Made by a program: the position numbers and the translations under genes | NCBI GenBank assembly: GCA_016935755.1 | Contig: JAFGQI010000015.1 | Coordinates: forward strand, 1 to 64,000 | Length of the DNA stretch: 64,000 bases | Source of the DNA: Anaerolineales bacterium | Lineage (GTDB): Bacteria; Chloroflexota; Anaerolineae; Anaerolineales; UBA4823 | Direction of reading: 5' to 3' | Part shown: one piece after another, positions 33,258 to 41,460 of the stretch | How positions within the stretch are numbered: the stretch's first letter is position 1 | Layout of the letters: each line of letters begins with the position of its first letter | Notes under the pieces: model-generated | Seen by the model: only the letters and a program-made list of their open reading frames with translations | The model's database searches: none | What the model was told of the DNA's origin: nothing

Positions 33258-35150
33258 ATGAAATTATCACGCCTGTTTCCTTTCCTACTTATCCTGATCC
33301 TTTCAGCCTGTAATTTTTCTCTGGCTGGCGATGTAACCCCGCCGCCTGGCTACCAACCTCCGGTAGAACAGGTATCCCAGGTTGAAGCCACCTCTGGACC
33401 GCTTTTCCCGCTGCTGCCCCCCGATCCATCCAGAGGACAGCCCATCTATGTCGAGAAATGCGCTCCCTGTCACGGAGACTCTGGTCTGGGAAATGGCTCC
33501 CGTGCTGCGCAGCTGGCAAATCCGGTGCCCGCCCTGAGCGCTCCAGAATTGGCTCGCCTGTCGCGGCCTGTGGATTGGTATCAGACAGTCACTCAGGGAA
33601 ACCTGGAAAAATTCATGCCCGCTTTCAAGAGCTTGAGCGATCGCCAGCGCTGGGATGTGGTGGCCTATCTCTATAGTCTTAGCACGACACCCGCGACTCT
33701 GCTGATGGGAGCTGAAATCTACCAGGCAAACTGTGTTGAATGTCATGGGAAAGATGGCAAAGGAGGCATGCCAGACCAGGCCAGTGCGCCAGATCTTACC
33801 AATCAAGAGTTGATGGCAAGCAAGTCGGGATCAGATCTTTTCCAGGTGATCCGGCAGGGTGCCGGGCCTGCAATGCCTGCCTTTGCAGATAAACTAAGCC
33901 TTGATGAGAGTTGGGCTTTGACCGATTATCTGCGCTCTTTAACCTTTGCTCCTGCATCAGACCAGGTCGCAGCAGCAACAGCTGTGACTGCCCAGGAAAC
34001 ACCGGCTGATCAGCTCACTCCATCCGTAGAAATCACCCCCACTCAAGAGATCAGCAGCACAGACAGCCTGGGCATCATATCGGGGCAGATCACATATGAG
34101 GGCGATTTGCAAATCCCGCTGGGGTTGACAGTTACTCTGCATGGCTTCGACCAGATGCAGCTCATCATCACTAGAACCGCCACGCTTCAGCCTGACGGTG
34201 TTTATACCTTCCCCAGTATTGAGATGCCCGAGGGGCGAATGTTCCTGTCAACGCTGCAATTTCAGGGTATCACCTATGGCTCGGAGGTTCTAACGGTGGA
34301 GCCTGGGATGACCTCGTTGGAGATGCCCATCCTGGTCTACGATAGAACCTCTGACTCATCCATCCTGGTAGTAGACCGCCTGCACTATTTTTTTGAACTG
34401 GTAGATGAAAAGACGTTGCGGGTGGTTGAACTATATGTGATTTCCAATCCCAGCAGTAAAACCCTGGCAGCTGCCGAAGAAGGCCAGCCTGTTTTATCGT
34501 TCGCGCTACCGCAAGGCGCCGCCAACCTGGAGTTCCAGGATGGTGTGTTGGGAGAGCGTTATCTGCCCACCGAGGATGGCTTTGCCGATACTTATCCAGT
34601 TCGCCCTGGCATAGGCAGCTACCAGGTGCTGTTTACTTATGACATGCCCTACGACGGCAGATTGGAGCTTGTGCGCCCGATTCGTATGCCAACCAGCGCA
34701 GTTGTGATTCTTGTACCAGAAGATGGCCTGGGTATCAAAGGTGACACCATCCAGGATGCTGGGGTGCGTGATGTGCAAGGCATACAATACCACATGTATA
34801 ATGGCAGCGCCATGCAGGTTGGACAGTCATTCGAGATATCCATCTCGGGCAAGCAAGGAAATACAGACCTGAATTCAAGCCTGATCGTTGGTCTGGCCTC
34901 GTTAGGAATTGCTTTAATTATCGCTGGCGTTTGGTTTTACCGCAGAAATATATTGGATAAAGATCTAGAGCCTGAGGTTGCTCCACTCTCAAATGCTAAT
35001 GAAACCCCCGAGGCAATTATGGACGCGATTCTGGCTTTGGATGATCTCTACCAGGAAGGGCAGCTGCCTGAAGATGCTTATAAAATCCGGCGTGCGGAGC
35101 TAAAAGCCCGGCTGCAAGAAACAATGACAGGCTCCACCTCTGGTGGTTAG
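33258..35150 (+). CDS. Dihaem cytochrome c lipoprotein with beta domain and membrane-anchored cytoplasmic tail
   Basis: I place the start at the ATG at 33258 since the lipoprotein signal (KLSRLFPFLLILILSAC) begins there; the frame is open from 33207. Two class I cytochrome domains carry CAPCH (33459-33473) and CVECH (33732-33746), each with a later Met suited as axial ligand (EKFMPAF, GPAMPAF). A Thr/Pro linker, a beta-rich domain (about residues 270-540), one membrane helix (LVGLASLGIALIIAGVWFY) and a helical cytoplasmic tail of CcmI/SHOCT flavour (DDLYQEGQLPEDAY) follow. It is a likely electron carrier and substrate of the Ccm system that encloses it. Confidence 0.88.
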   Translation: MKLSRLFPFLLILILSACNFSLAGDVTPPPGYQPPVEQVSQVEATSGPLFPLLPPDPSRGQPIYVEKCAPCHGDSGLGNGSRAAQLANPVPALSAPELARLSRPVDWYQTVTQGNLEKFMPAFKSLSDRQRWDVVAYLYSLSTTPATLLMGAEIYQANCVECHGKDGKGGMPDQASAPDLTNQELMASKSGSDLFQVIRQGAGPAMPAFADKLSLDESWALTDYLRSLTFAPASDQVAAATAVTAQETPADQLTPSVEITPTQEISSTDSLGIISGQITYEGDLQIPLGLTVTLHGFDQMQLIITRTATLQPDGVYTFPSIEMPEGRMFLSTLQFQGITYGSEVLTVEPGMTSLEMPILVYDRTSDSSILVVDRLHYFFELVDEKTLRVVELYVISNPSSKTLAAAEEGQPVLSFALPQGAANLEFQDGVLGERYLPTEDGFADTYPVRPGIGSYQVLFTYDMPYDGRLELVRPIRMPTSAVVILVPEDGLGIKGDTIQDAGVRDVQGIQYHMYNGSAMQVGQSFEISISGKQGNTDLNSSLIVGLASLGIALIIAGVWFYRRNILDKDLEPEVAPLSNANETPEAIMDAILALDDLYQEGQLPEDAYKIRRAELKARLQETMTGSTSGG

Positions 35151-35162
35151 CAGATCCCGCCT

Positions 35163-35879
35163 ATGGGTGGTTACGGCATGATTGAAACTCGTAAGCTCGT
35201 CAAGCGGTTTGGTTTGAAGACCGTGCTGCGGGGGGTTGATTTTCAAGTCCAAGAAGGAGAGTTTGTAGCTCTGCTGGGCCCAAACGGAGCCGGAAAGACC
35301 ACATTTTTACGCATTTTAGCTTCTCTTTCACGCCCCTCGATGGGGGAGGTGCGCATCGCCGGGCATCGCCTGCCTGAGCAGGCAGCTCACGTTCGCCGCA
35401 CCCTGGGTGTGGTCTCACACTTGCCTTTGCTGTACGGGGATCTTTCAGCGGAAGAAAACCTGCAGTTTTACGGTCGTATGTACAGTGTGCCAGATCTGGT
35501 GCACCGGATAGACGAGGTGTTGGTCATGGTTGATCTGGCCTCGCGCCGCCGGGATTTGGTGCGCACCTTTTCGCGCGGCATGCAGCAGCGTCTGGCAATC
35601 GGGCGGGCAGTGCTGCATGATCCGCTGGTGATGCTCCTGGATGAACCGCATACTGGACTGGATCAGGATGCGTGTGTCATGTTGGACAATGTGCTGCGCG
35701 AGGTGGCGGCCCGGGGGCGGACGGTGGTGATGACCTCGCATGACCTGGCCCGTGCAGCGGATTTGGCCTCCCGTTTTGATATTCTCTCGCGCGGAACGAT
35801 CATAGCTTCAGCCAGGCGCGGCGAGCTGGCCCCCGACCATCTGCTGGCCTTTTACCAGCAGGCGCTGAAGGAGGCATAA
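35163..35879 (+). CDS. ccmA: Haem exporter ATPase CcmA
   Basis: The 238-residue ABC ATPase has Walker A GPNGAGKTT, signature FSRGMQQR, Walker B VMLLDEPHTGLD and switch TSHD. The signature variant SRGM and the neighbouring ccmB and ccmC make CcmA the best call. It powers release of holo-CcmE from CcmC. A second ATG 15 bases in is an equally good start. It ends 1 base before ccmB. Confidence 0.93.
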   Translation: MGGYGMIETRKLVKRFGLKTVLRGVDFQVQEGEFVALLGPNGAGKTTFLRILASLSRPSMGEVRIAGHRLPEQAAHVRRTLGVVSHLPLLYGDLSAEENLQFYGRMYSVPDLVHRIDEVLVMVDLASRRRDLVRTFSRGMQQRLAIGRAVLHDPLVMLLDEPHTGLDQDACVMLDNVLREVAARGRTVVMTSHDLARAADLASRFDILSRGTIIASARRGELAPDHLLAFYQQALKEA

Positions 35880-35880
35880 G

Positions 35881-36555
35881 ATGCGCTCCTTCTTGCGGGC
35901 TTTGTGGGCAATTGTTTGGAAGGACCTGGCGGCTGAGCTGCGTAGCCGAGAACTGCTCTCGGCGATGCTGGTGTTTGCTTTGTTGGTGATTCTGATCTTC
36001 TACTTTGCCTTAGAGTTGGACCCTGGAACTCGCCAGAAGGTCGCCTCAGGAGTATTGTGGGTAACTTTTGTTTTTGCAGGCACCCTGGGGCTGAATCGCT
36101 CCATGGCAATGGAAAAAGATCGCGGCTGTTTGGATGGTTTACTGCTTGCGCCAGTGGATCGCAGCGCGATATATTTTGGTAAGACCCTGGGCAATCTCAT
36201 TTTTATGTTAATCGTTGAAGCGATCATATTGCCAGTATACAGCATTTTCTACAACACTAATGTAATCAGCCCGGGAATGATCGCGATTGCTCTGCTGGGC
36301 TCGATCGGATATGTGGTGGTTGGTACGCTGCTGTCCAGCATGGCTGTGCAGACCCGCACCCGGGATGTGCTGCTGCCAATCCTGCTTTTCCCCGTGATTA
36401 TTCCCGTCTTTATCGCCTCGGTGAAGGCCAGCAGTGGTTTTCTCCAGGGCCTCCAGATGAGTGAAATCTGGCCCTGGATGAACCTGTTGATTGTGTATGA
36501 TGTGATATTTACTGCGATCGCTTTCATGGTTTTTGATTATGTGGTGGAAGAATAA
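35881..36555 (+). CDS. ccmB: Haem exporter permease CcmB
   Basis: The 224-residue protein has six hydrophobic helices and the CcmB start (LRALWAIVWKDLAAELRSRE), typical GLNRSMAMEKDRGCLDGLL and the helix with LLPILLFPVIIPVFIA. It forms the membrane part of CcmABCD. Its ATG follows the ccmA stop by 1 base. Confidence 0.94.
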   Translation: MRSFLRALWAIVWKDLAAELRSRELLSAMLVFALLVILIFYFALELDPGTRQKVASGVLWVTFVFAGTLGLNRSMAMEKDRGCLDGLLLAPVDRSAIYFGKTLGNLIFMLIVEAIILPVYSIFYNTNVISPGMIAIALLGSIGYVVVGTLLSSMAVQTRTRDVLLPILLFPVIIPVFIASVKASSGFLQGLQMSEIWPWMNLLIVYDVIFTAIAFMVFDYVVEE

Positions 36556-36569
36556 AAAGGAGTAATGAT

Positions 36570-37268
36570 TTGAATGCTAAACCTCGGCTGTTAACGAGTC
36601 TGGATATTGTCACGGTTTTACTGCTGATTGCCGCCACGGCTATGGTATTTTTCTATGCCCCTCTCGAAGCGGTGATGGGCCAGGTGCAGAAGGTTTTCTA
36701 TTTCCACGTTGCGGCAGGTTGGGTGGGCATGTTGGGTTTCCTGGCAGCCGCCATCGCAGGATTTGCATATCTTCGCACCGCTAATCGGGAGTGGGATATC
36801 ATCGGGCTATCCGCCGTGGAAATCGGTATGGTTTTTGCTTTGATAAATATCATCACCGGCTCGATCTGGGCGCGGCCGATCTGGAATACCTGGTGGACCT
36901 GGGACCCGCGCCTGACCACTGCCATGATCATGGAACTGATCTACGCGGCATACTTGATGCTGCGTTCAGGCATCGAAGACCCTGACCGGAGAGCCCGCTT
37001 TGGGGCGGTGTATGCTATTATTGGTTTTGTCAGCGTTCCACTCACATTCTTCTCTGCGCGCCTGTTTCGCACCATCCATCCCGTGATCATTGGCACAAAT
37101 CAGCCCGGCGCGACAGGCGCTTTCGATATGACGCCGAAAATGCTGCATACCTTTCTATTCAGTCTATTGGTATTTTCATTAATTTTTATTGATTTGCTCT
37201 GGCGCCGTGTGCGTTTGGGTCGCCTTTCGGATCAAGTGGAACAACTGAAGCTGAAAACGATGAGTTAA
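36570..37268 (+). CDS. ccmC: Haem exporter/holo-CcmE-forming protein CcmC
   Basis: The 232-residue six-helix protein has the WWD motif (NTWWTWDPRLTTAMIMEL) and flanking His residues (FYFHVAAGWVG and RTIHPVI), the haem-handling set of CcmC. It attaches haem to CcmE. The start is a TTG with AGGAG 7 bases upstream; an ATG just before it is out of frame and closes at once. Confidence 0.95.
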   Translation: MNAKPRLLTSLDIVTVLLLIAATAMVFFYAPLEAVMGQVQKVFYFHVAAGWVGMLGFLAAAIAGFAYLRTANREWDIIGLSAVEIGMVFALINIITGSIWARPIWNTWWTWDPRLTTAMIMELIYAAYLMLRSGIEDPDRRARFGAVYAIIGFVSVPLTFFSARLFRTIHPVIIGTNQPGATGAFDMTPKMLHTFLFSLLVFSLIFIDLLWRRVRLGRLSDQVEQLKLKTMS

Positions 37269-37313
37269 CCATCCGCTCAAATCATGATGGTTTATTATCC
37301 CCAGGAGATTGCG

Positions 37314-37478
37314 ATGTTATTTCAAGAAGGCCCTGCTGAGACAACTGTGTATTTGATTGCTGGCTATGTAGTTATTTTCGGTGCAATGTTTGTCTATCTG
37401 ATCAGTATGATCATCCGTTCCCGCAATCTAAAGCAGGATCTGCTGGCATTACAGGAGCTGGAGGAGCGGCAGAAATGA
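37314..37478 (+). CDS. ccmD: Small CcmD-like membrane protein
   Basis: From the ATG at 37314, with AGGAG 6 bases upstream, this encodes 54 residues. There is one membrane helix (TVYLIAGYVVIFGAMFVYLI) and a charged cytoplasmic tail (RNLKQDLLALQELEE). Size, topology and position right after ccmC match CcmD, which helps release holo-CcmE. Sequence conservation in CcmD is too low for proof. It appears to be the last gene of the operon. Confidence 0.75.
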   Translation: MLFQEGPAETTVYLIAGYVVIFGAMFVYLISMIIRSRNLKQDLLALQELEERQK

Positions 37479-37613
37479 GCATATTTTCTACCTGAACTCA
37501 GCTTGAAATAGTTGTGTTTTTTCGCAAGCCGCAGCTGCCTAAAATATTGCGATGTATCGATGATGCGCTGAACTTTTGGGCGGCGCTCCGTTTTTCACTA
37601 ATATAAAACTGCC

Positions 37614-38051
37614 TCAACCGCGATGTTCCAGGGGGAGGATGATGCGGGCAATAAAAAAGGCGATAATGGCGCTGGCGAACTGCCAGATCACCCGCACGAC
37701 AGTCAGATCAGGGACGATCCAGAAGGCTAACTGCGATAATAGACCAAACAACCCGCCGAACAGCGCCCAGCGGAAAGCCCCTTTGCGTCCATAATAAGCC
37801 TCGCCAAAGAACTGGTAGAGCCAGTAGGCTGCCAATGACACCAGAGCTACCAGTGCCAGTATGATGATGGCTGCCAGGGCAATTATATCCGTGGAACGTC
37901 CCAGGTTTTCCGGATGGGCCACGATCGAGCGCAGATCACCTGATATCCAGTAGGGCAGCAGGATGTTTAGAAAGGCGCTTACCAGGGTGTAAGTAATAAC
38001 AGCAATGCAGCTTAAGATCAGGGCGCTTTTTTTGCTTTTTTTCAGGTTCAT
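37614..38051 (-). CDS. Small membrane protein of unknown function
   Basis: The 145-residue protein has four hydrophobic helices, a basic start (MNLKKSKKSAL) and no motif I recognise. It follows the NUDIX hydrolase gene in the same direction by 20 bases and may be co-transcribed with it. The 135 bases between it and the convergent ccmD gene hold nothing I can support. Confidence 0.6.
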   Translation of the reverse strand: MNLKKSKKSALILSCIAVITYTLVSAFLNILLPYWISGDLRSIVAHPENLGRSTDIIALAAIIILALVALVSLAAYWLYQFFGEAYYGRKGAFRWALFGGLFGLLSQLAFWIVPDLTVVRVIWQFASAIIAFFIARIILPLEHRG

Positions 38052-38071
38052 GGTTGTCTTCTTCTCAACAA

Positions 38072-38581
38072 TCAGATGATCTCGAACTCGTTCTGGTGGA
38101 ACATATCGATCAATACGGCTGGCAGGTGGGCGCGCAGCGTTTCCGCCCGCTGGATCACTTCCCGCAGCCAGTAGCCCTGAGGGAAGAGAACCAGCGCTTC
38201 ATCCGCGCTGACCCAACGCATCTCGGAGTGTTCCGCGCCGAAGCGGATTTCATCCGGGTTGAGGATGGTGCAGCCATAGAGCACGCTGAGCAGTTCGTAT
38301 TCTGGTGTAGCAGGGCCGCGGTAGAAATGGGATGTGCCGACGATAAAGTCGATCTGCACCCGACCTCCGATCTCTTCGCCCACCTCGCGGTGTAGAGACT
38401 GGGCAAAGCTCTCGCCCTGATCTACTCGCCCGGTGACGCACTCCCAACGGTCTGCGCCGAAATCCCGGTCGGAGGCGCGGCGCAGGAGCAGGTAGCGCTG
38501 GGTCTGCGGGTCATAGATCAGCGCCGCGATCCCAGCCAGGAAGCGGCCGATATGAGGGGAAGGGGAGGCTTTTTCGCTCAT
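38072..38581 (-). CDS. NUDIX hydrolase
   Basis: The 169-residue protein contains a complete NUDIX box, from GRVDQGE through REVGEEIGG, matching Gx5Ex7REUxEExGU. Such enzymes cleave nucleoside diphosphates linked to another group; the substrate here is unknown. The sequence before the box (PQTQRYLLLRRASDRDFGADRWECVTG) is typical of MutT/dATP-pyrophosphohydrolase-like members. It diverges from the DUF2089 gene. Confidence 0.9.
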   Translation of the reverse strand: MSEKASPSPHIGRFLAGIAALIYDPQTQRYLLLRRASDRDFGADRWECVTGRVDQGESFAQSLHREVGEEIGGRVQIDFIVGTSHFYRGPATPEYELLSVLYGCTILNPDEIRFGAEHSEMRWVSADEALVLFPQGYWLREVIQRAETLRAHLPAVLIDMFHQNEFEII

Positions 38582-38701
38582 GGATGAGTGAACTCCTTGA
38601 GGTAGTGGCTAGAAGGGGTCAGATATCGAGCAGGCTCATTCTATCATATCCATGCCTGGCAAGCGTATCCATAGAATCCGAGCGAAATATCAAAATTGTT
38701 G

Positions 38702-38730
38702 TTGACAAGACAAATATATTGGTGTATGAT
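38702..38730 (+). promoter_or_regulatory. Strong sigma-70-type promoter before the DUF2089 gene
   Basis: TTGACA (38702-38707) and TATGAT (38725-38730) with a 17-base spacer. The ATG of the DUF2089 gene lies 30 bases downstream with AAAGGAG in front. Confidence 0.8.
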
Positions 38731-38759
38731 AAAAATTATTGAAACTGAAAGGAGCGAGC

Positions 38760-39167
38760 ATGCCAAAACAGCCCAAAAAATGTCCAGCCTGCAATGGCGA
38801 CCTGATCGTCACCCGGTTAAGCTGTCCGGACTGCGGAACCGAGGTGACGGGTTCATTCGAACCCGATTTATTCTCCCGTCTCAGCCCGAACGATTTCGAT
38901 TTTGTGGTTATGTTTGTCAAATCGAAGGGCAACATCAAGGAGATGGAGCGCGAATTGGGCATCTCCTACTGGACGATCCGCAGCAAGCTGGGCGAGATCG
39001 TGGCTCAGTTAGGCCTGGGCGCGCAAGAAGCTGAGCCAGAAGAGCCTGGTGAAGCCCGGCAGGATCCTGCTGTACGGCGTCAGGCCATTTTGGAGCAGCT
39101 GAACGCTGGCTTGCTGACTGCCCAGGAGGCTGCCGTTTTGCTGGAAAAACTGAAGAACAAACCTTGA
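38760..39167 (+). CDS. DUF2089 zinc-ribbon/HTH protein with C-terminal helical hairpin
   Basis: From the ATG at 38760, placed by the AAAGGAG upstream, this encodes 135 residues. The N-terminus is a zinc ribbon (CPACNG and CPDCG). An HTH-like domain follows (FVKSKGNIKEMERELGISYWTIRSKL) as in DUF2089 proteins, which are probable transcription regulators. The last 30 residues (VRRQAILEQLNAGLLTAQEA) form a helix-turn-helix hairpin that also begins the next gene's protein. It likely regulates itself and that gene. Confidence 0.85.
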   Translation: MPKQPKKCPACNGDLIVTRLSCPDCGTEVTGSFEPDLFSRLSPNDFDFVVMFVKSKGNIKEMERELGISYWTIRSKLGEIVAQLGLGAQEAEPEEPGEARQDPAVRRQAILEQLNAGLLTAQEAAVLLEKLKNKP

Positions 39168-39186
39168 GAGATTACGATCGGAGTTC

Positions 39187-40638
39187 ATGATGAGTCACGA
39201 GAAGATGATGATTCTAGAAATGCTGAGCAATGGTAAGATCACTGCCGCTGAGGCGATGACCTTGTTGAATGCTTTAGATGAAAGCCTGTCGTCTGCCGGC
39301 CAGGGGGGCATTGAAGGCAGTGTTGAGGAACAGGCGCAAGCGGCCTGGCAGGATCTGCCTGACGCCGGCAATGAGTTTACTGGATCGGATGAGGGCGAGC
39401 ATCCCGGTAAATTTTTCAGGGTGAGGTCTGTTCCCGTCCCAATTCCTGTGCCACCCATCCCCCCACTGCCGCCTATTCCTCCCCTGCCTTCCATATCTGT
39501 GCGCCCACCTCGTCCGCCTCGCCCGCCTCGGCCTCCCCGCCACCGCAAGGTCTTTTTAGGGCGCCGCCCGCGCCATCCAGATCCCTCTTACGCCGCAGCG
39601 ATCAAACGAGATGATATCGAATTCACCCCCGAGCAGATCATTGATCTGCAGGAAGCGGATGTCACCCCGCAGGAGTTGGATGATCTGTTGGCAGTGCGCC
39701 GCCGGGAGTGGAGTACGGATGATTTGGTGGAACTGTTGGAGCACCAGGTGCCTCCAGCATATATCCTGGAACTGCACGAGTTGGGCCTGGGTGATCTGGA
39801 TATTGATCAGATGGTGGAGTTTGCTGATCACGGACTGAGCGCCGAAACCATCCGCCAGGTGCTGGCTTTACAGCTGGATGATTTCGATCTGGATGATCTG
39901 CTTGAGTTCGGCATCCATTCGGTGGACCTGGAGGCGGTGCGAGAAGCCCAACGATTGGGTCCGGTGACTGCAGAGGATGCTGTTGAGATGGGCGTCCACA
40001 ACCTGAGCGCGAGCTATGTGCGCGGTATGGTTGAGACCGGGCTGTCAGATCTCGATGTGGAAAACTTGATCGAAATGCGCATCCACGGCGTTTCTCCCAA
40101 GTTTGTTGCCCACATGATGGAGCAGGGGCTGAGCCATCTGACCTGCGAGCAGCTGATTGAAATGAAGATCCACGGGGTGCGTCCTGATGACGCCCGCTTG
40201 CTGAAGGAGTTCATCGGGAAGGACCTCTCGGTGGAAGAATTTGTGGAAATGCGCATTCATAACGTCAGCCCGGAATATTTCGAGGCGATGAAAGGGCTGG
40301 GCCTGCCCGATCTGGATGTCGATCAGCTGGTAGAACTGCGCATCCACAACATCGACCCAGAATATGTGCGGGCAATGCATGACCTGGGCCTTGAAGCTCT
40401 GGATTATGACCAGATCATCGAGTTTGGCATCCATCATGTCGATCCGGAGTATGTGCGCGCCATTTACAGCCTGGAACTGCCGGATTTGGACGCAGAGCAG
40501 ATCATCGAAATGCGCATCCACCATGTCACCATCGAGCAAGCTCGATTGGCGAAGGAGGTCTACGGCGATCAGCTCACCGCTGAAGACCTGGTGGATAAGG
40601 CCGTGCAAGGCACGCTGCGCAAGCTGAAACGAAGCTGA
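39187..40638 (+). CDS. Repeat protein: SHOCT-like start, Pro/Arg-rich linker and eleven or so 29-residue repeats
   Basis: The 483-residue protein starts with a short hairpin (KMMILEMLSNGKITAAEAM) similar to the end of the preceding protein. A long Pro/Arg-rich linker (about 85-120, PPRPPRPPRPP) follows. From about residue 145 to the end there are about eleven repeats of 29 residues with the pattern (V/A)-E-x-L-(I/V)-E-(M/L)-R-I-H-N-V-(S/D)-P-E-Y-V-R-x-M-x-x-L-G-L-x-D-L-D. Related repeats occur in M56/BlaR-type and anti-sigma-like proteins. It is cytoplasmic with no membrane helix. It forms a two-gene operon with the DUF2089 gene; a role as its sensor or partner is inference. Confidence 0.82.
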   Translation: MMSHEKMMILEMLSNGKITAAEAMTLLNALDESLSSAGQGGIEGSVEEQAQAAWQDLPDAGNEFTGSDEGEHPGKFFRVRSVPVPIPVPPIPPLPPIPPLPSISVRPPRPPRPPRPPRHRKVFLGRRPRHPDPSYAAAIKRDDIEFTPEQIIDLQEADVTPQELDDLLAVRRREWSTDDLVELLEHQVPPAYILELHELGLGDLDIDQMVEFADHGLSAETIRQVLALQLDDFDLDDLLEFGIHSVDLEAVREAQRLGPVTAEDAVEMGVHNLSASYVRGMVETGLSDLDVENLIEMRIHGVSPKFVAHMMEQGLSHLTCEQLIEMKIHGVRPDDARLLKEFIGKDLSVEEFVEMRIHNVSPEYFEAMKGLGLPDLDVDQLVELRIHNIDPEYVRAMHDLGLEALDYDQIIEFGIHHVDPEYVRAIYSLELPDLDAEQIIEMRIHHVTIEQARLAKEVYGDQLTAEDLVDKAVQGTLRKLKRS

Positions 40639-40662
40639 AGCGTTTGTTTTTTTCCCTCCTCG

Positions 40663-40693
40663 GATTGCCCGGCAGTTCAACTGCCGGGCAATC
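40663..40693. repeat. Perfect hairpin (copy 1 of a related pair around higA)
   Basis: GATTGCCCGGCAG and its complement form a 13-bp perfect stem with loop TTCAA. No T-run follows on the plus strand, so it is a weak terminator candidate for the repeat-protein gene. The sequence CAACTGCCGGGC recurs in the hairpin at 41165. Confidence 0.7.
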
Positions 40694-40732
40694 GGTCGTT
40701 CTCGTGGTAACTCTGTCAGCAAGTATGTACGC

Positions 40733-40761
40733 TTGACGATATTATCGGAGCATGATACGCT
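40733..40761 (+). promoter_or_regulatory. Possible promoter of the higA-like gene
   Basis: TTGACG (40733-40738), 17-base spacer, TACGCT (40756-40761). The -10 match is partial. It lies 23 bases before the start codon. Confidence 0.4.
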
Positions 40762-40784
40762 ACCATTCATGAAAGAGCAAATAT

Positions 40785-41093
40785 ATGGATAATAAGTTGT
40801 CCCCAATTCATCCTGGTGAGATCCTCTTAGAAGATTTCATCAAGCCGCTTGGAATCACACGATATCGTCTGGCCCGAGATATTGGCGTACCTCCGATTCG
40901 GATCAGCCAGATAATTCGCGGCGAGCGAGCAATTACCGTGGATACAGCCATGCGGCTGGCGCGCTACTTTGGCACGAGCGCGGCTGTCTGGCTGAGGCTG
41001 CAGGTTCGTTATGATCTCGAATCGGCTGAAGTCACTCTAGGGCCGCGCATCGCCCAAGAAGTGAAGGTTCTACAGACTCCTATCATTTCGTAG
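40785..41093 (+). CDS. higA: HigA-family antitoxin-like XRE regulator (no adjacent toxin)
   Basis: The 102-residue protein has the HigA/VapI signature: HPGEILLEDFIKPLGIT at the start, the HTH (RLARDIGVPPIRISQIIRGE) and the end RYFGTSAAVWLRLQ. HigA normally represses a higBA operon and neutralises the HigB ribonuclease. No HigB frame is present in the 146 bases upstream or the 157 bases downstream, so it is an orphan antitoxin or a free regulator. It is flanked by two similar hairpins. Confidence 0.9.
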   Translation: MDNKLSPIHPGEILLEDFIKPLGITRYRLARDIGVPPIRISQIIRGERAITVDTAMRLARYFGTSAAVWLRLQVRYDLESAEVTLGPRIAQEVKVLQTPIIS

Positions 41094-41164
41094 TACGGGT
41101 TATAAAGACTCCCGAGTAAAAGAGGTCAATGACCAGGCAGAGGGCATCGCCCCTGGACTCAGAA

Positions 41165-41202
41165 CGCCCGACAGGTCAACTGCCGGGCGATTGCATTTTT
41201 TT
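41165..41202 (+). terminator. Rho-independent terminator after higA (copy 2 of the hairpin pair)
   Basis: CGCCCGACAG (41165-41174) and CTGCCGGGCG (41180-41189) form a 10-bp stem with one A-C mismatch and loop GTCAA, followed by ATTGCA and a seven-T run. Confidence 0.8.
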
Positions 41203-41207
41203 GATTA

Positions 41208-41216
41208 TGGTATAAT
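41208..41216 (+). promoter_or_regulatory. Extended -10 promoter of vapBC
   Basis: TGGTATAAT has the TGn extension plus a consensus -10. There is no well-placed -35. It starts about 35 bases before the vapB ATG, which has TAGGAG in front. Confidence 0.6.
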
Positions 41217-41250
41217 CGTATTACGTTCTCAATATCGATAGGAGAAATGT

Positions 41251-41460
41251 ATGAATTCTGTTACTATTTCAACAAAATATCAGGTTGTTATCCCGCGGGA
41301 AGCGCGCAAACACCTGCGAATTAAGCCAGGACAGAAAATGCAGGTGATCCTGTATGACAATCGCGTTGTGCTGATCCCCATCCGCCCGATTTCAGAAGCG
41401 CGTGGATCGCTGAGAGGGCTGAACACCGATGTCCAGCGGGATGAGGAAGACCGGGTATGA
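41251..41460 (+). CDS. vapB: AbrB/MazE-family antitoxin of a VapBC pair
   Basis: The 69-residue swapped-hairpin AbrB protein has the usual core (NSVTISTKYQVVIPREARKH, then LRIKPGQKMQVILYDNRVVL) that binds DNA as a dimer. The last 20 residues are the flexible toxin-binding tail. Its stop overlaps the start of the PIN toxin by 4 bases (ATGA), so the pair is translationally coupled and autoregulated by family analogy. Confidence 0.9.
   Translation: MNSVTISTKYQVVIPREARKHLRIKPGQKMQVILYDNRVVLIPIRPISEARGSLRGLNTDVQRDEEDRV

Noticed and set aside
39430-39545. Pro-rich short tandem repeats at DNA level.
   Set aside because: They encode an in-frame Pro/Arg linker of the repeat protein, not a CRISPR or satellite array.
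39622-40600. 87-base periodicity that could suggest a CRISPR-like array.
   Set aside because: The period is protein-coded (29 residues), the repeats diverge in DNA, and the frame is open throughout.
40639-40784. A hidden HigB toxin upstream of higA.
   Set aside because: The 146 bases hold a hairpin and a promoter-like sequence but no frame long enough for a RelE-fold toxin.
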